DNA of 64,000 bases from Callorhinus ursinus (Eukaryota; Chordata; Mammalia; Carnivora; Otariidae), in contig NW_020313005.1 in NCBI RefSeq assembly GCF_003265705.1, positions 16,374,109-16,438,108 on the forward strand, in the 5' to 3' direction. The notes beneath the pieces were generated by a model. The model had not been told where the DNA came from, did no database searches, and worked only from the letters and a program-made list of their open reading frames with translations. Below, piece by piece: positions 11,946 through 23,298 of this stretch. The translations under genes were made by a program, and so were the position numbers. The stretch's first letter is position 1. Each line of letters opens with the position of its first letter.

Positions 11946-13872
11946 AGTATTATATTGTTTTTGATACTATTGAATGGAATCAATTTTTTTCCAAAAAATT
12001 GTTAGTGTATAGAAATACTACTGATTTTTTTGTTAATTTTATATCTCACAACTTTAATGAATTCATTGACTAGATGTCACAGTTTTTTGGTTGAGTCTTT
12101 AGGATTTTCTGTATATAAAATCGTGTTGTCTGCAAATAGAGACGATTCTCTTTCTTCTTTTCAAATTCTGGTGTCTTTTATTTTTTTACTTTCCTGATTA
12201 CTGTAGCTAGTACTTCTAGTACTATGCTGAATAGGAGCAGAGAGAGTAGACGACCTTGTCTTATTCCTGATCTTAGAGGAAAAGATTTCAACCTTTCACC
12301 ACTGGGTATGATGTTAACTGTGGACTTGTCATATATGACTTTTACTATGTTGAGATATGTTCCTCCTATCTTAATAGGTTAAGAGTTTTTTTTTTTTTAA
12401 TCAGGGATGGATGTTGAATTTTGTCAAATGTTTTATCTGTGTCTATTGAGACAACTATATAATTCTTTTTTCAATTTTATTAATGTAATTCATCATATTG
12501 ATTGATTTGCATATGTTGACTCATCCTTGCATCCCAGGGATAAATACCACTTAATCAGGGAGAATGATCATTTTAATGTGCTGATGAATTTGGTTTGCTA
12601 GTATTTTATTGAGAATTTTTGCATCTATATTCACCAGGGATATTGACTTTTAGTTTTTTTTTTCTAGTAGTGTCCTTTTCTGGTTTTGGTATCAGGATAA
12701 TGCTGGTCACATAAAAGGAGTTGGAAAGTGTTCCCTCCTCTTGAATTTTTTGGAAGGGTTTGAGAATGATTAGTCTTAATTCTTCTTCAAATGTTTGGTA
12801 AAATTCACCAGTGAAACCATCTGGTCCTTAGCTATACTCATTGGGAAATCTTTTTATACTGATTCAGTCTCTTTATTGGTAATTGGTCTATTCAGATTTT
12901 CTGTTTCTTCCTGATTCAGTCTTGATAAGTTGTATGTTTCTAAGAATTTTTTTTCATTTTCTCTATGTTGTTCAATTTGTTGGTGTATAGTTGTTCATCT
13001 TATAATCCTTTGAATTTCTCTGTTATCAGTTATGTCTCCTTTTTCATTTATAATTTTGTTAATTTGGATCCTTTCTCTTTTTTCCTTGGTTAGTCTATCT
13101 AAGAGTTTACAATTTTATTTCTTCAAAGAACCAACTTTTAGTGTGGTTAAACTTTTTAAAAAAATCATTTTTCTGTTTTCTATTTCATTGATTTATGCTC
13201 TAATCTTTATTATTTCCTTTCTTCTACTAACTTTAGGCTCACTTTGCTCTTCTTTTTTGTAGTTCCTTAAGGCACAGATTTAGGTTGTTAATTTGGTGTC
13301 TGTCTTGCTTCTTAACGTAGGTGTTTATTAGTATGGACTTCCCTCTTAGACCTGCTTTTGCTGCATCCCACAAGTTGTGGTATATTGTGTTTCTATTTTC
13401 ATTTGTCTCAAGAAACTTTTTTATTTCCCCTTTAATTTATTCTTTTATCTATTGGTTGTTCAGAAGAATGTTGTTTAATTTATTTCTAGTTTTTTTGGCA
13501 TTGTGGTCAAAGAAGATACTTGGTATGATTTCAATCTTCTTGAATTTGCTGAGACTTGTTTTGTGGCCTGACATATGGTTTTTCCTAGAAAATTTTTCAT
13601 GTGTGCTTAAGAAGATGTATATTTTGCTGTTTATGGATAGAATGTTCTGTATATGTCTGTTAGGTCCATTTGATCTATATTGTTGTTCAAATCTGCTGTT
13701 TCTTTATCGATTTCTCTGGATAATCTATCCATTATTGGGAGTGACATATTAAAGTTCCTGTCTACTATTGTATTACCATTTATTTCTCCTTTTAATTCTG
13801 TTAGGTTTTGCCTTATATATTTAGGTGCTTCAATGTTGGACACATAAATATTTATAATTGTTACATCTTCTC

Positions 13873-14068
13873 TTTTTTTAAAAAAAGATTTTATTTATCA
13901 AGAGAGCACACATGAGAGAGCACAAACAGGGGGAGGGACACAGGGAGAAAGAGAGAAGCGGGCACCCCACTGAGCAGGGTGCCTGATGTTGGGCTTGATC
14001 CCAGGACCCTGGGATCACAACCTGAGCCAAAGGCAGCCGCCTAACCAACAGTGCCACCCAGGTTCCCC
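13873..14068 (-). mobile_element. CAN-SINE in L1
   Basis: Begins with AAAAAAAGATTTTATTTATC and ends GTGCCACCCAGGTTCCCC. Imperfect duplications of L1 sequence flank it (TAATTGTTACATCTTCTC on the left, TAATTGTTAGGGGATTCTTG on the right). Confidence 0.92.
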
Positions 14069-14420
14069 TAATTGTTAGGGGATTCTTGAAGTATTGACAC
14101 CTTTATCATTACACAATAACCTTCTTTGATTTTGTTTGTTTGTTAGTTTGTTTTTACAATATTTAAGGCCTGTCTTGTCAGAGGTAAGTATAGCCACCCC
14201 TGCTTATTTTTGTTTGTTTGTTTTTGTTTCTTTGTGACCATTCCCTTGAGAGGTCTTTTTCCATTCCTTCACTCTTAGTTTATGTGTGTCTTTAAGGTCA
14301 AAGTGAGCAGCATATTGTTGAATCCTGTTTTTTAATCCATTTAACCATTTTATGTCTTTTGATTGAAGAATTTAATCCTTTTGTGTTTAATTATTGATAG
14401 ATAAGAACCTATAATTGCCA

Positions 14421-14484
14421 TTTTGTTATTGTTTTCTAGTTTTGTTATTGTTTTCTAGTTTCTAGTTTTGTTATTGTTTTCTAG
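14421..14484. repeat. Three perfect 19-bp direct repeats
   Basis: TTTTGTTATTGTTTTCTAG occurs at 14421-14439, 14440-14458 and 14466-14484, with a 7-bp partial unit (TTTCTAG) between copies two and three. It lies at the L1 ORF2 5' end. Confidence 0.95.
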
Positions 14485-15109
14485 TTTTTCTTGTTTCTTA
14501 TCTTGCTGTCTTTTTTTGTTGTGTTTTGATGTGTTTTGGTATCAGTATGCTTTGAGTTCTTTATCATGTTCCTTTGCATAATTACTACAGGATTTTCTCC
14601 TGTGGTTACCATGATACTTACATGAAATATCTCAAAATTATAACAACCTATTTTAAACTGATAACAACTTAACTTCAATAGAATTCATAAACTTTACATT
14701 TTTACTTCTCTTTCCTCCTCACATTTTAAATAACTGTTGTTATAATTTAATGTTTTTTATATTATATAACTAATAACAGATTGTTGTTGCTATGGTTTTT
14801 AGTATTTTTTAAACTAGTTTTAAGTGAATTATGCATCACTATTGCATAATGTAAATATTATTTCTTTCCATTGTGTCCCATAATTCCTATAGACATTCCT
14901 CACTCTTTTTTGTTCTTTCTTCTTTCTTTTTTTACTCATTCTTTCTCAATGTTCTAACTGTCAGGTAATGGATTCTTTCTTCTGCACGGTCAAGTCTACT
15001 TTTGAAGCTCTTTATTGAATTTTTCAGTTTAGTTATTGAATTTTCAACTCTAGAATGTTTGTTTCTGTTCTCTTACTTCTGCATACATTATAAACTCTAC
15101 CCTACAGTG

Positions 15110-16230
15110 TTATATTTGTTTTAAATGTGGGTAGTCTTAGCTTTGCACAGTTTTGATAAATACAAATTTCAGTTATCACATTTATTTAATTAATACCAGT
15201 CCTCTAACAATAGGACATATTTCAGTTACCACAGTGAGTAATTACATAATATACATACTTTGCTGCTAGTTTTTCAGTCAACAAATCACAACAAAAATTG
15301 TATGCATGGATCACAATTAGTAACCAAACATGGCACTTCTAGCTGTTTGTTCATGACTATGTCACCTTGCATTTGTTTAGTTAACTCACAGACAGCAAAG
15401 CATGTAGGTGTGTCACTTCTTTGTCTCCTAGTGAGAGACCCACATAATATTGTACAAAAATGGATAATCAAATGAGGGAATTGGCCAACAAAGATGAAAA
15501 TGCAACAAAGAAATGAAAAGTATTAATGTGATAAGTGAAACTTCATTGGAACTTTAGCAGAGTTATTGAAGAAATACTTGACTATTTGGGAATGTTGACA
15601 CTGCCACCATTTGAGAGACTCTAGATATTCAGGCAAAGGATTTAGTGAAGGCAAAATTACAACCATAAATGAAGAATGTAGTTTTGATTTAAAAAGGATG
15701 ATGGTGTCTTCAAAGAAATAATGCCACACCAAAGATAAATGAATCACATTTCAAAAACTCTCAAAGATACTTCATGACATTGAAAGTGCAAAGTCTTAAT
15801 CAGTTAAAAATGTAATCTGTTAGGAACTGATCCAAACTTTAAAAAGGAGTTAAAAATTTTCCAAGGCATAGAAAAAATGTTCACTCTGTATCATAAGTTA
15901 AATGAAGAGAAGGCAAGCACTCTTCAAGCTACTCTTGATAATTTGTTTTTGTAATGAAAATATTTCAATTCTCAATGTTTCTAATGTTCTCAATTACAGT
16001 ATATTAAGTAAATACTAATTTTGCTTTTTACCCTACTTTCCTATGCGTTTATATAATCAACTGTAAAAGAATTAATATTTTGACAAAGAATTTTAAAGAT
16101 TGTGGAGCCATCATAATTTTCTCATTGATTATTAATATCACTTTGTATGGTTTCAAGGTGCTTAGTCATTTTTATAATCCCCCACTACCATGAAAAGAAA
16201 GAACTATTTGGAGTTAGATTTTTTTTAAGG
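15110..16230 (+). mobile_element. Tigger-like DNA transposon fossil
   Basis: On the plus strand near 15867-15957 a frame reads GIEKMFTLYHKLNEEKASTL followed by QATLDNLF and a stop, which resembles the C-terminal end of Tigger (pogo/Tc1-mariner) transposases. The left part (CTTTGCACAGTTTTGATAAA, then AAATTTCAGTTATCACA) resembles a Tigger terminal region. All frames are broken by stops. Exact ends and terminal inverted repeats were not found, so the limits are approximate. It lies between two antisense L1 remnants. Confidence 0.6.
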
Positions 16231-16909
16231 AAATAATAAACAGGAAAAAATATAGTATATTCTATTTACTTACTTATTCACCATTTCTGTTGCTCTTCTT
16301 GCTTCACTATAGAACTGAGCATCCATCTGGTATCACTCTTCAACACTCCTTGCATTATATGTCTGATGTTGAAAAATTATTTCAGCTTTAATTTATTTAA
16401 ATATGTCTGTATTTCATCCTCATTTTTGAGGGCTATTTTTACTGGATACAGAGTTCTAGACTGAGAGATGATTTTCTGTGTGCACTTAATGTTGTTACAT
16501 TGTCTTCCAGTGGCAATTTCTAAGTTGGAAATAAATCTGATAATCCATGTGGCTGTTTCCCTATATGTAATATTCACCTCCTTACTACCACAATAAGCTG
16601 TTTCAGGATTTCGCTCTCTCTCTCTCTCTTTTTTTTTAGCAATTTGCCTATATTGTGACTAGCTATGATTTTTCTTATATTTATCTTGCGTGGGTTTGTT
16701 GAACTTCTTGAATTTGAATGTTGGTATTTTTTGCCAAATTTGGCAAATATTCGGCTATTATACTTCAAATATCTTTTCTGTTGCATTTCTATTCTTTTCT
16801 CTAGTAACTCTTATTTACATGTTAAACTGTTTAAATTTGCCAACATGGATCCCTAAGGTTATATTCATTTTTCTTCAATAATTTTTCTCTGATTAAAATT
16901 AATTTTTAA

Positions 16910-17110
16910 AAATTTTACTTATTTATTTATTTCATTGAAATGTAATTGACATACAACACTGTATAAGTTTAAGGTGTACAGCATAATGACTTGACATACA
17001 TTTATTAAAAAACGATTGCCATAAAATGTTTAGTTAACATCCATCACCTTATATAGCTACAATTATTTTTCTCCTGTGATGAGATTAGAGAGTTTTTATT
17101 GATATCTTGT
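16910..17110 (-). mobile_element. L1 3'UTR fragment nested in remnant B
   Basis: TTCATTGAAATGTAATTGAC, GTTTAAGGTGTACAGCATAA and ACATCCATCACCTTATATAG form the antisense 3' end of an L1 and sit inside 5'-type L1 sequence. Confidence 0.75.
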
Positions 17111-17333
17111 CAAGTTTACTGACTACTGTTACCTCCAATCTGCTGTTAAGACTGTCCAGAAATTTTTGAAATTTTAGCTATTGTACTTTTTTCTTATAGA
17201 ATTTTCCTTTGGTTCTTTGTTATTTTTGCTTATAATGTTCATTTTTCTTCTGATAGTCTCTTTTCTCATTTAGACCATGTCTTCCTTAAAGTAAAAAACC
17301 ATATATTTCAACATATTTATAAAAACTATTTTA

Positions 17334-17381
17334 TTTATTTTATTTTTTAAATGATTTTATTTATTCATTTGAGACACAGAG

Positions 17382-17420
<39 letters not shown>

Positions 17421-17565
17421 ATGAGCGGGTGGAGAGGCAGAGGGAGAGGGAGAAGCAGGCTCCCCACTGAGCCAGGAGCCTGATGTGGGGCTCGATCCCA
17501 GGAAGCTGGGATCATGACCTGAGCCGAAGGCAGATGCTTAACCATCTGAGCCACGCAGGTGCCCC
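17334..17565 (-). mobile_element. CAN-SINE with expanded (GA)n
   Basis: ATGATTTTATTTATTCATTTG at the left, an uninterrupted GA run at about 17387-17418, and GAGCCACGCAGGTGCCCC at the right. A 14-bp duplication TAAAAACTATTTTA is at 17320-17333 and 17566-17579. Confidence 0.95.
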
Positions 17566-18597
17566 TAAAAACTATTTTAAATCATTATCTGCTAAAGCCA
17601 ATCTGGGTCATTTGAGGATATGTTTCTACTAACTACCTTTTTTCTTTATTATGGGTCATATTTTCCCATTCTTTGCATACTAGTGATTTTTTATAATTTA
17701 GTGGACTTCATTGATGGTACACAGCAGGGACTGGATTCTGTGATTTTTCTGTGAAAAGTGATACTTTTTAGCTAGAACGTAGTTCAGTTACTGACCTGTG
17801 GCCTTGAACTTACATAGATTTGAATTTATGTTTTATTGGGATGATTCTGTGGAAAGCCCAAGGTGTTTCCAAAGTTCCTCTAACAGCAATACTTGACTTT
17901 AAACTCTCTCCCCGGGGAAGACTTAGGCAGTGCTTGCCTTTAGACTTTATTAGGATGCTTTACTCTAGGGCTTGGTCCTTAATCCTAAAGAATGGTCTCT
18001 CTGGTGTCCCAACTAGATTCCTGAGGGAGTAACAAGATGTTAATGAGATCTATCCACTCGAATGGGGCAATACTCCCAATGCTCCCCAAGAACTGCTTGA
18101 ACTAAAATCATTCTTTGTTCTCAGCCTGTACAATTCAGTCTGTGGCAAACCTTTTGTAGTCACACCTTGGGCACCTGGAACTCAGACTTCGGCTGAGGGA
18201 GTTAGACTCATGGCAACAGAGATGTGTTTCTTCCTCCTCTCTGCCTTTTTGCCTTTAAGAATCCCAGCCTCTTAAACTGCTCCATTGTGAACTCTGCATT
18301 TTTAGGGTAGTAGAGCTACTGTGTCATGTTTGGACTCCAACTTGCGGTGCTAATGTCAGGAAATTATCTGCAGGCACATGTATGGTAATCATGGGATTCA
18401 TCTCATGAGTTTTCCCTCTCTCAAAGTTTGGGGTTTGAGGCTGCCTATTGTCCAGTATCTGAAAACAATTGCCTAATATGTTTATTTCACTATTTATGGT
18501 TATTTAAGGTGTGGTTAGTCTACTCCTATTAATATGTCTTATTCAGAGCGGCAGTCTCATATTCTATTTTGAATTTATCATTGCCTAAAAGCCAGAG

Positions 18598-18690
18598 GCC
18601 AAGTGCATGGAAAAAGAAAACTAATTTGGCACAGTCCTGGTCCTTGAAACATTATCTACACAAGCGCTCTGACACCTTGTCATTCATTTT
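18598..18690 (+). repeat. Unidentified ~90-bp repeated segment, copy 1
   Basis: Begins GCCAAGTGCATGGAAAAAGA and continues ACTAATTTGGCACAGTCC. It is clearly related (roughly three quarters identical by eye) to 21096-21185 in the same orientation. The family is not recognised. Confidence 0.6.
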
Positions 18691-19471
18691 CTACTCAGTC
18701 TGACTTTTTTTCTATTGATATGACATTAAGACTGAGAAAATTTTTTTGGTGATACTTATGAATAAGTGTAAAGTTCATCTTAGTGTTGCATGAACCCAGG
18801 AATAAGCCCCGGTTGTCATATTCTATATAGTCACTGCATAGTTAGTTTCATGAGAATATTAGCATGATAAAACAATGAAATAAATGAAAACAAACAAAAT
18901 CATATTTTCTTGATTCTAAGGTGCACATTACCCTCATTTTAATGGTTCTGAAATGTTAATGTATTTTACAAGAGAAGTTTAAATTTTTTTGATCCATAAG
19001 AAGCAAAATAAAACTGATGATTTGTCTTAAAACCAATGGATTTTATATTCAAGGAAATATATTTGTTGGCATCTAGTAATTTGTACTCTACTCCCGTTGC
19101 TATTTCATTTGGTTTCAAATTTCCAAATACTTTCCCATATAGTGTCAGTAGAAATTGCCTCTTTTCTTCATAGAAGATAAAACAATAGGAAATTGATTTT
19201 TTTTTTTTTTGGCAACAGTGGATTTAAGGAAAACATTAGGAGAAATATCCTGACTTCAACATGGCTCTGAGGTGTTGAAATATATCTATAGATAAAAAAT
19301 AAATTTTTTTTAGGTCTCATTACATATAGGACAAAACATTTTAATGAAAATGATGATGATGAATGATAGTGGGTTAAGTGGGGTCTTACCTGGGAATAGG
19401 AAAATGGACCTGAAGACCCAGAATGTGCTTGTTTTGAACTCTAGAATTCTATTCCCAAAGTCATGATTTTA
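18691..19471. other. No gene recognised
   Basis: AT-rich sequence with a T run at about 19199-19210. No exon or named repeat identified. Confidence 0.5.
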
Positions 19472-19510
19472 ATTCCTCCTATCACTAGGTATTTCCTCCT
19501 ATCACTAGGT
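19472..19510. repeat. 20-bp tandem duplication
   Basis: ATTCCTCCTATCACTAGGT followed directly by ATTTCCTCCTATCACTAGGT, with one extra T in the second copy. Confidence 0.9.
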
Positions 19511-19879
19511 ATCTCCCGACCAATACAGATTAGCACAAATTATGACAGTTTACTATGGAAGACTGATTATGGGCATATTGTTCACCTACCATAGAATAAC
19601 ATTTCCTATCACATCATCATTTCTTGTTTAAGAAAATAAATGCTTCTGTTATCTTGACATGTTTGTCATTGCATGCCTGAGCTAATTATCTCTATGGGCT
19701 CAGTTTAGCTCCTAAAACTGATAGATTATTATCATGTCCTCTGGAAATGATGCATGCCACACATGTGCAGCTGTGTGCCAGAAGAAAAACATTTTTTGAA
19801 ATCTTCATCTGCATAATTTACTGGCAATTGTATATTGCATTAATGACCACTTGCATACATGGCAGCATATGTTAAAACT

Positions 19880-20005
19880 GTATATATACATATATATATA
19901 GACAGAGTCTTACATGTATGATATGTAGTCTTACATGTATTATATATAGTCTTAAATGTATAAATGTAAAATATGTATGTGTAATATATATGTGTGTATT
20001 GAATT
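19880..20005. repeat. AT-rich low-complexity region with TATA/TGTA runs
   Basis: TATATATACATATATATATAG, then GTCTTACATGTAT and its variants GTCTTACATGTAT and GTCTTAAATGTAT recurring at about 19907, 19929 and 19949, ending in a TATATATGTGTG run. Confidence 0.75.
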
Positions 20006-20009
20006 TGTT

Positions 20010-21095
20010 TTTTTTATACAGCTTAAAGTTAGTGATCTCATCAACTTAGCTGAGATGTAAGATGTTCTATTTCTTATCTGTTTATTTCTAATTTTTCTCT
20101 ATGTCAGGTTAAAACTTAATTAACTCTTCTCTCCTTCTGTCTATGTCTTCTAATCTAAACCCTTAAGGCATCTTAGCAGCTAACAGGAGAGATAAGCTGT
20201 ATTCCTTCTGTAATTGGCAAAATTAGGGTACTCCATTTTCATTACGACTTTAAAACTGCCAAAACTACTGTGCTGGCACAGAAACTTAGGACAAAACATT
20301 ATCAGAGAGGATATCATCCGAACCACAAGTTTGTCGTTCATCTCTTTCATGGAGAGCCTTAGACTAGCCATTCAGAGTTGGAGTTACCAACTAGAAAATG
20401 ACAGGGTTGGAACAACCTTCCACAAATGTTCCTTGGTTTTCAGGTCCCCTTGAGTATTATCTCTTTTCCTGTCTCCAAGAATTATGCCCATAGCTTGGTC
20501 CAGTTGCTATATTGAATGATTGATGATATTTCCACGCTGGCATGAATACAGGCTGAGTGAATTGGGGACTATCTACATGGCAAATGGCCCTTCTGAACAT
20601 GTTTTAAGCTCTATTTCTCTAAAAAATATTACCAGATCCAAGAAATGTAAGATTCTAGATGCTTTAGAAAAATGGAATGTGGTATTTATGACATGAAAAA
20701 TTGGTTGTATAAAGAAGGAGGCTACACAGGAGGCCTGTGAAGCCAACTACAACCCACAGTTCTAATATCCTGTTGCTTAGATTCCAAGGCCTATGTGTTA
20801 TTTTTTTTCAGTCTCAGAGACCTTTAAATCCCCATGGTTCTTAGTTGCTTATATGCAGTGTGTTCTCTTAATTCCCCTGGCAGACATTTTCTCACACACT
20901 TGGAGGTTAAAAGGAAGGGGAAAAAACTCTCCAAAACATAAACCCCAAACTAAAAAACATACGTAGGAAATGTTGAAGCTGGGAGCCCAGTTACTGTGGC
21001 AACTTGGGTTTGCCAAGTTCCCCTCTCAGAGAGTTGGACCTTGCTTGAATTGGTTGCTTTTCGGATGGGTCTCAACCACTATGTGTATGACTCCA
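20010..21095. other. No gene recognised
   Basis: Single-copy-looking sequence. Overlapping opposite-strand frames at 20180-20453 match nothing known. Confidence 0.5.
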
Positions 21096-21185
21096 GCCAA
21101 GTGCATTGAAAAGGAAAACTGGATTTGGCATAGTCCCATCTCCTGGGAACATCATCTACATGAGAGCTACTGATTCCTTTGTTCG
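21096..21185 (+). repeat. Unidentified ~90-bp repeated segment, copy 2
   Basis: GCCAAGTGCATTGAAAAGGA, then ACTGGATTTGGCATAGTCCC and ACATCATCTACATGAGAGCT parallel 18598-18690. Flanking sequence does not obviously extend the similarity. Confidence 0.6.
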
Positions 21186-23079
21186 AGTTCATCTCCAACC
21201 CACATCCTCTCTCTGGGAAATGTGGAGAAGGCCAGAAGCTTCCTGGCTATGGTGGTTGAGAAAAGAATTAGGAAAAAGGTAAGGAATTATCTGGTTTCTA
21301 CAAGGAGAAGACTCTATAGGCCCTTGGTAAAGCACTTTTGTGTTGCTGATACTCTTTTTAACAAACATTCCTGGCATTTTTTTCCAGGGAAAGGGAACCA
21401 TTCTAATTTTAAAGAATAAAAATAGGAGCAAAATGGACCTTGCCTTTGAGGTTCTTATGGTCTCACTGAAAACCCATGGCAGATATAAGGTAACAAATGA
21501 TAAGTACAGATAATATTTTCAGAGTAGCTGGAAGACATTGAAAGCAGATGACTGGGCAATCAAAGAAGATACCAGAGAGAAGATGCAACAGAAGCTGGGT
21601 GTGGAGGGGAAGCAACGATGAGCCTGGAAGTTCTTGCTGATCTTGAATGCAGGTTGGAGCTGGTAGGCTTGGATAAGGCCTGGGTGTTGCAGAGTTTGTA
21701 TAGGGGCATAAGGGAAATAAGTTAGGAATATCAGTTGAGGTTCAATTCTGGAGTGCCTTACAGTAAGACTAAAGAATTAATGAAACCACTATGAAGGTTT
21801 TCTTAGCAAAGAAGTCAGTTGATGAAAATAAGCTTTTAGGAAATGTAACCTGGGTGGTAAACTATTAGAAATAAAGGTACTAGAAAGAGAAGAATCAAAA
21901 AATGGAGCTCATTGGATACTCTATTAGTTTGGTTTTATTTACTCTTTCTTGAAAGCTTTTTATATTCTGGGTGCTTCACAGAGAAGGTAGAACCATTTTT
22001 GAGCCAAAGTTTCACCAGTTCTTTCTTTCTCTTTTATGAAGCAGACTGGAGTCCATCGGATATGTCTTTGCTTTGCACGACTCAAGGTCCACCATCAATC
22101 TGCCAAAAAAATTTTTCTATACTTACATCAACATTATTTATCTCAGAAAATGGAAGTTTGGCATTTTCTCTAGCAGGAAATTACATCTGTAATTCCATCA
22201 AACCATTCCTCCTCACTAGCCATTCTGATAGGTCTGTTTCTCACTAGGAGATGGACCCCTGTGCTCTCCCTTTGTGAAATAACTTTACGAGTGAGGACTG
22301 CAGGATCCCACTTCATTATTGAAGACAAGAAATACAAGTTCTCCTGTCGTAAGCCTTTTACAGATTTTATGTAAGAGAAACATGTTATCATTATCTTATT
22401 ACTCTTACTACTATTGAGAATATTACATTTAAATTCTATGATACTTTTTATTTTCTAAGTACTTCTAAATAAATAATAAAATTCTCTAAACATCTACCAA
22501 CTGTGGTAAACACCAGCACGAATTAATGGAACATCTGAATTCTAAAATACATTTTTAAAAAAGAAATGCCGTTTACAGGAAAAATTGATTCAAGCAGTAG
22601 TTGCTGGGGGATGCTGCCTGCTGGTACAGAGTATCAGCCCCTCTCTTATTTTTAGAGAAGAATTGATAGAAGGCCACCCAAATAAATAATAGTTTTCATC
22701 TCAGCTGATACAAGTGGTAGGAACAGACAGGGTGATTTGCATGCACAGGCTGACATATGAGATACTGTCCTTAAACAACATCAAGTCTGCCAGTGGGACC
22801 GTCCAGCTTTTCTTTTCCTTTGCCATGATTCCACTTACCCTAGAGCTGATATTCTGTGTAATGTGAACATGTCAGCTATTACAATAGAAGGAAAACAGAG
22901 ACATAGAAGGGTGAAGTATCAGAAGGGCAGGAGAGGCATTTCATTGTTTAGCAAGGAATCAGCACTGATACTTCACATTTATCCCAAACTAAAAAACATT
23001 GCTCTCAAATGTATATGGCTATGACTCAACCAATAAGGAGTTGTAGGGGAAGGAAGGTACTAAAAAATAATAATAACTT
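21186..23079. other. No gene recognised; possible ancient repeat at 21430-21870
   Basis: 21430-21870 is purine-rich and styled like the L2-era antisense repeats elsewhere (GACTGGGCAATCAAAGAAGA, AGCCTGGAAGTTCTTGC), but no family can be named. The remainder is unique-looking. The 111-codon frame at 21912-22247 has no recognisable domain. Confidence 0.4.
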
Positions 23080-23240
23080 TTACGACCTCCATTTCAGTTA
23101 ATTATCACAAGAACCCAAAGAGGTAGCTATTAGTATCCTAATATTACAAGTAAAGGAACTGATGCTCAAAGATATCAAGTAATTTCTGAGATCACATAGC
23201 TAGTGGGGATGGGGTTAAGGATTCAAATGCCGATTTGACT
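23080..23240 (-). mobile_element. MIR
   Basis: Antisense MIR features: AATTATCACAAGAACCCAAAG, GGTAGCTATTAGTATCCTAA, AAAGGAACTGATGCTCAAAG and ATCACATAGCTAGT. Confidence 0.75.
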
Positions 23241-23298
23241 GCACACCATGTAGCCCTGCCTATTCAATGAAAAGGTCCCTCAAGAAGAATTTGTAATT

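Larger units (their letters stand above)
10261..14450 (-). pseudogene. L1 ORF2 pseudogene (endonuclease and reverse transcriptase remnant)
   Basis: ORF2 of L1 encodes the endonuclease and reverse transcriptase used for retrotransposition. Recognisable blocks appear in the right order on the minus strand: C-terminal region at 10261-10530 (YTMEYYSAIKHDE), a block at 11336-11641 ([12 protein letters not shown]), the reverse-transcriptase core near 12125-12136, the endonuclease region at 13631-13843 (DLTDIYRTF), and the N-terminus near 14310-14400 (SSIKRH). At the polymerase core the expected FADD reads FADN, so a catalytic aspartate is lost. Numerous stops, frameshifts and insertions make it dead. 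Confidence 0.88.
9812..15060 (-). mobile_element. Antisense L1 remnant A (3'UTR through ORF2 to upstream region)
   Basis: The L1 3' end lies at the left (TTTTATTGAAAAATAATTGACATAC at 9822 onward), followed by antisense ORF2 from about 10150 to 14450 and then upstream L1 sequence (GTGGTTACCATGATACTTACA near 14600). The upstream part appears internally deleted near 14870. The remnant is broken by an ATCT microsatellite and two SINEs and contains local tandem duplications. It belongs to an old L1M-type lineage by sequence style. Confidence 0.9.
16340..18560 (-). mobile_element. Antisense L1 remnant B (5' region)
   Basis: Antisense upstream/5' L1 sequence distinct from remnant A: TGGGTTTGTTGAACTTCTTG at 16691, GCCAAATTTGGCAAATATTC at 16733, and ATGGGTCATATTTTCCCATTC near 17650. 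A piece of L1 3'UTR (16910-17110) and a SINE (17334-17565) interrupt it. The right boundary is uncertain. Confidence 0.7.

Noticed and set aside
13321..13752. 143-codon hydrophobic plus-strand frame
   Set aside because: It is the antisense of the L1 ORF2 region; the opposite strand carries the recognisable endonuclease block.
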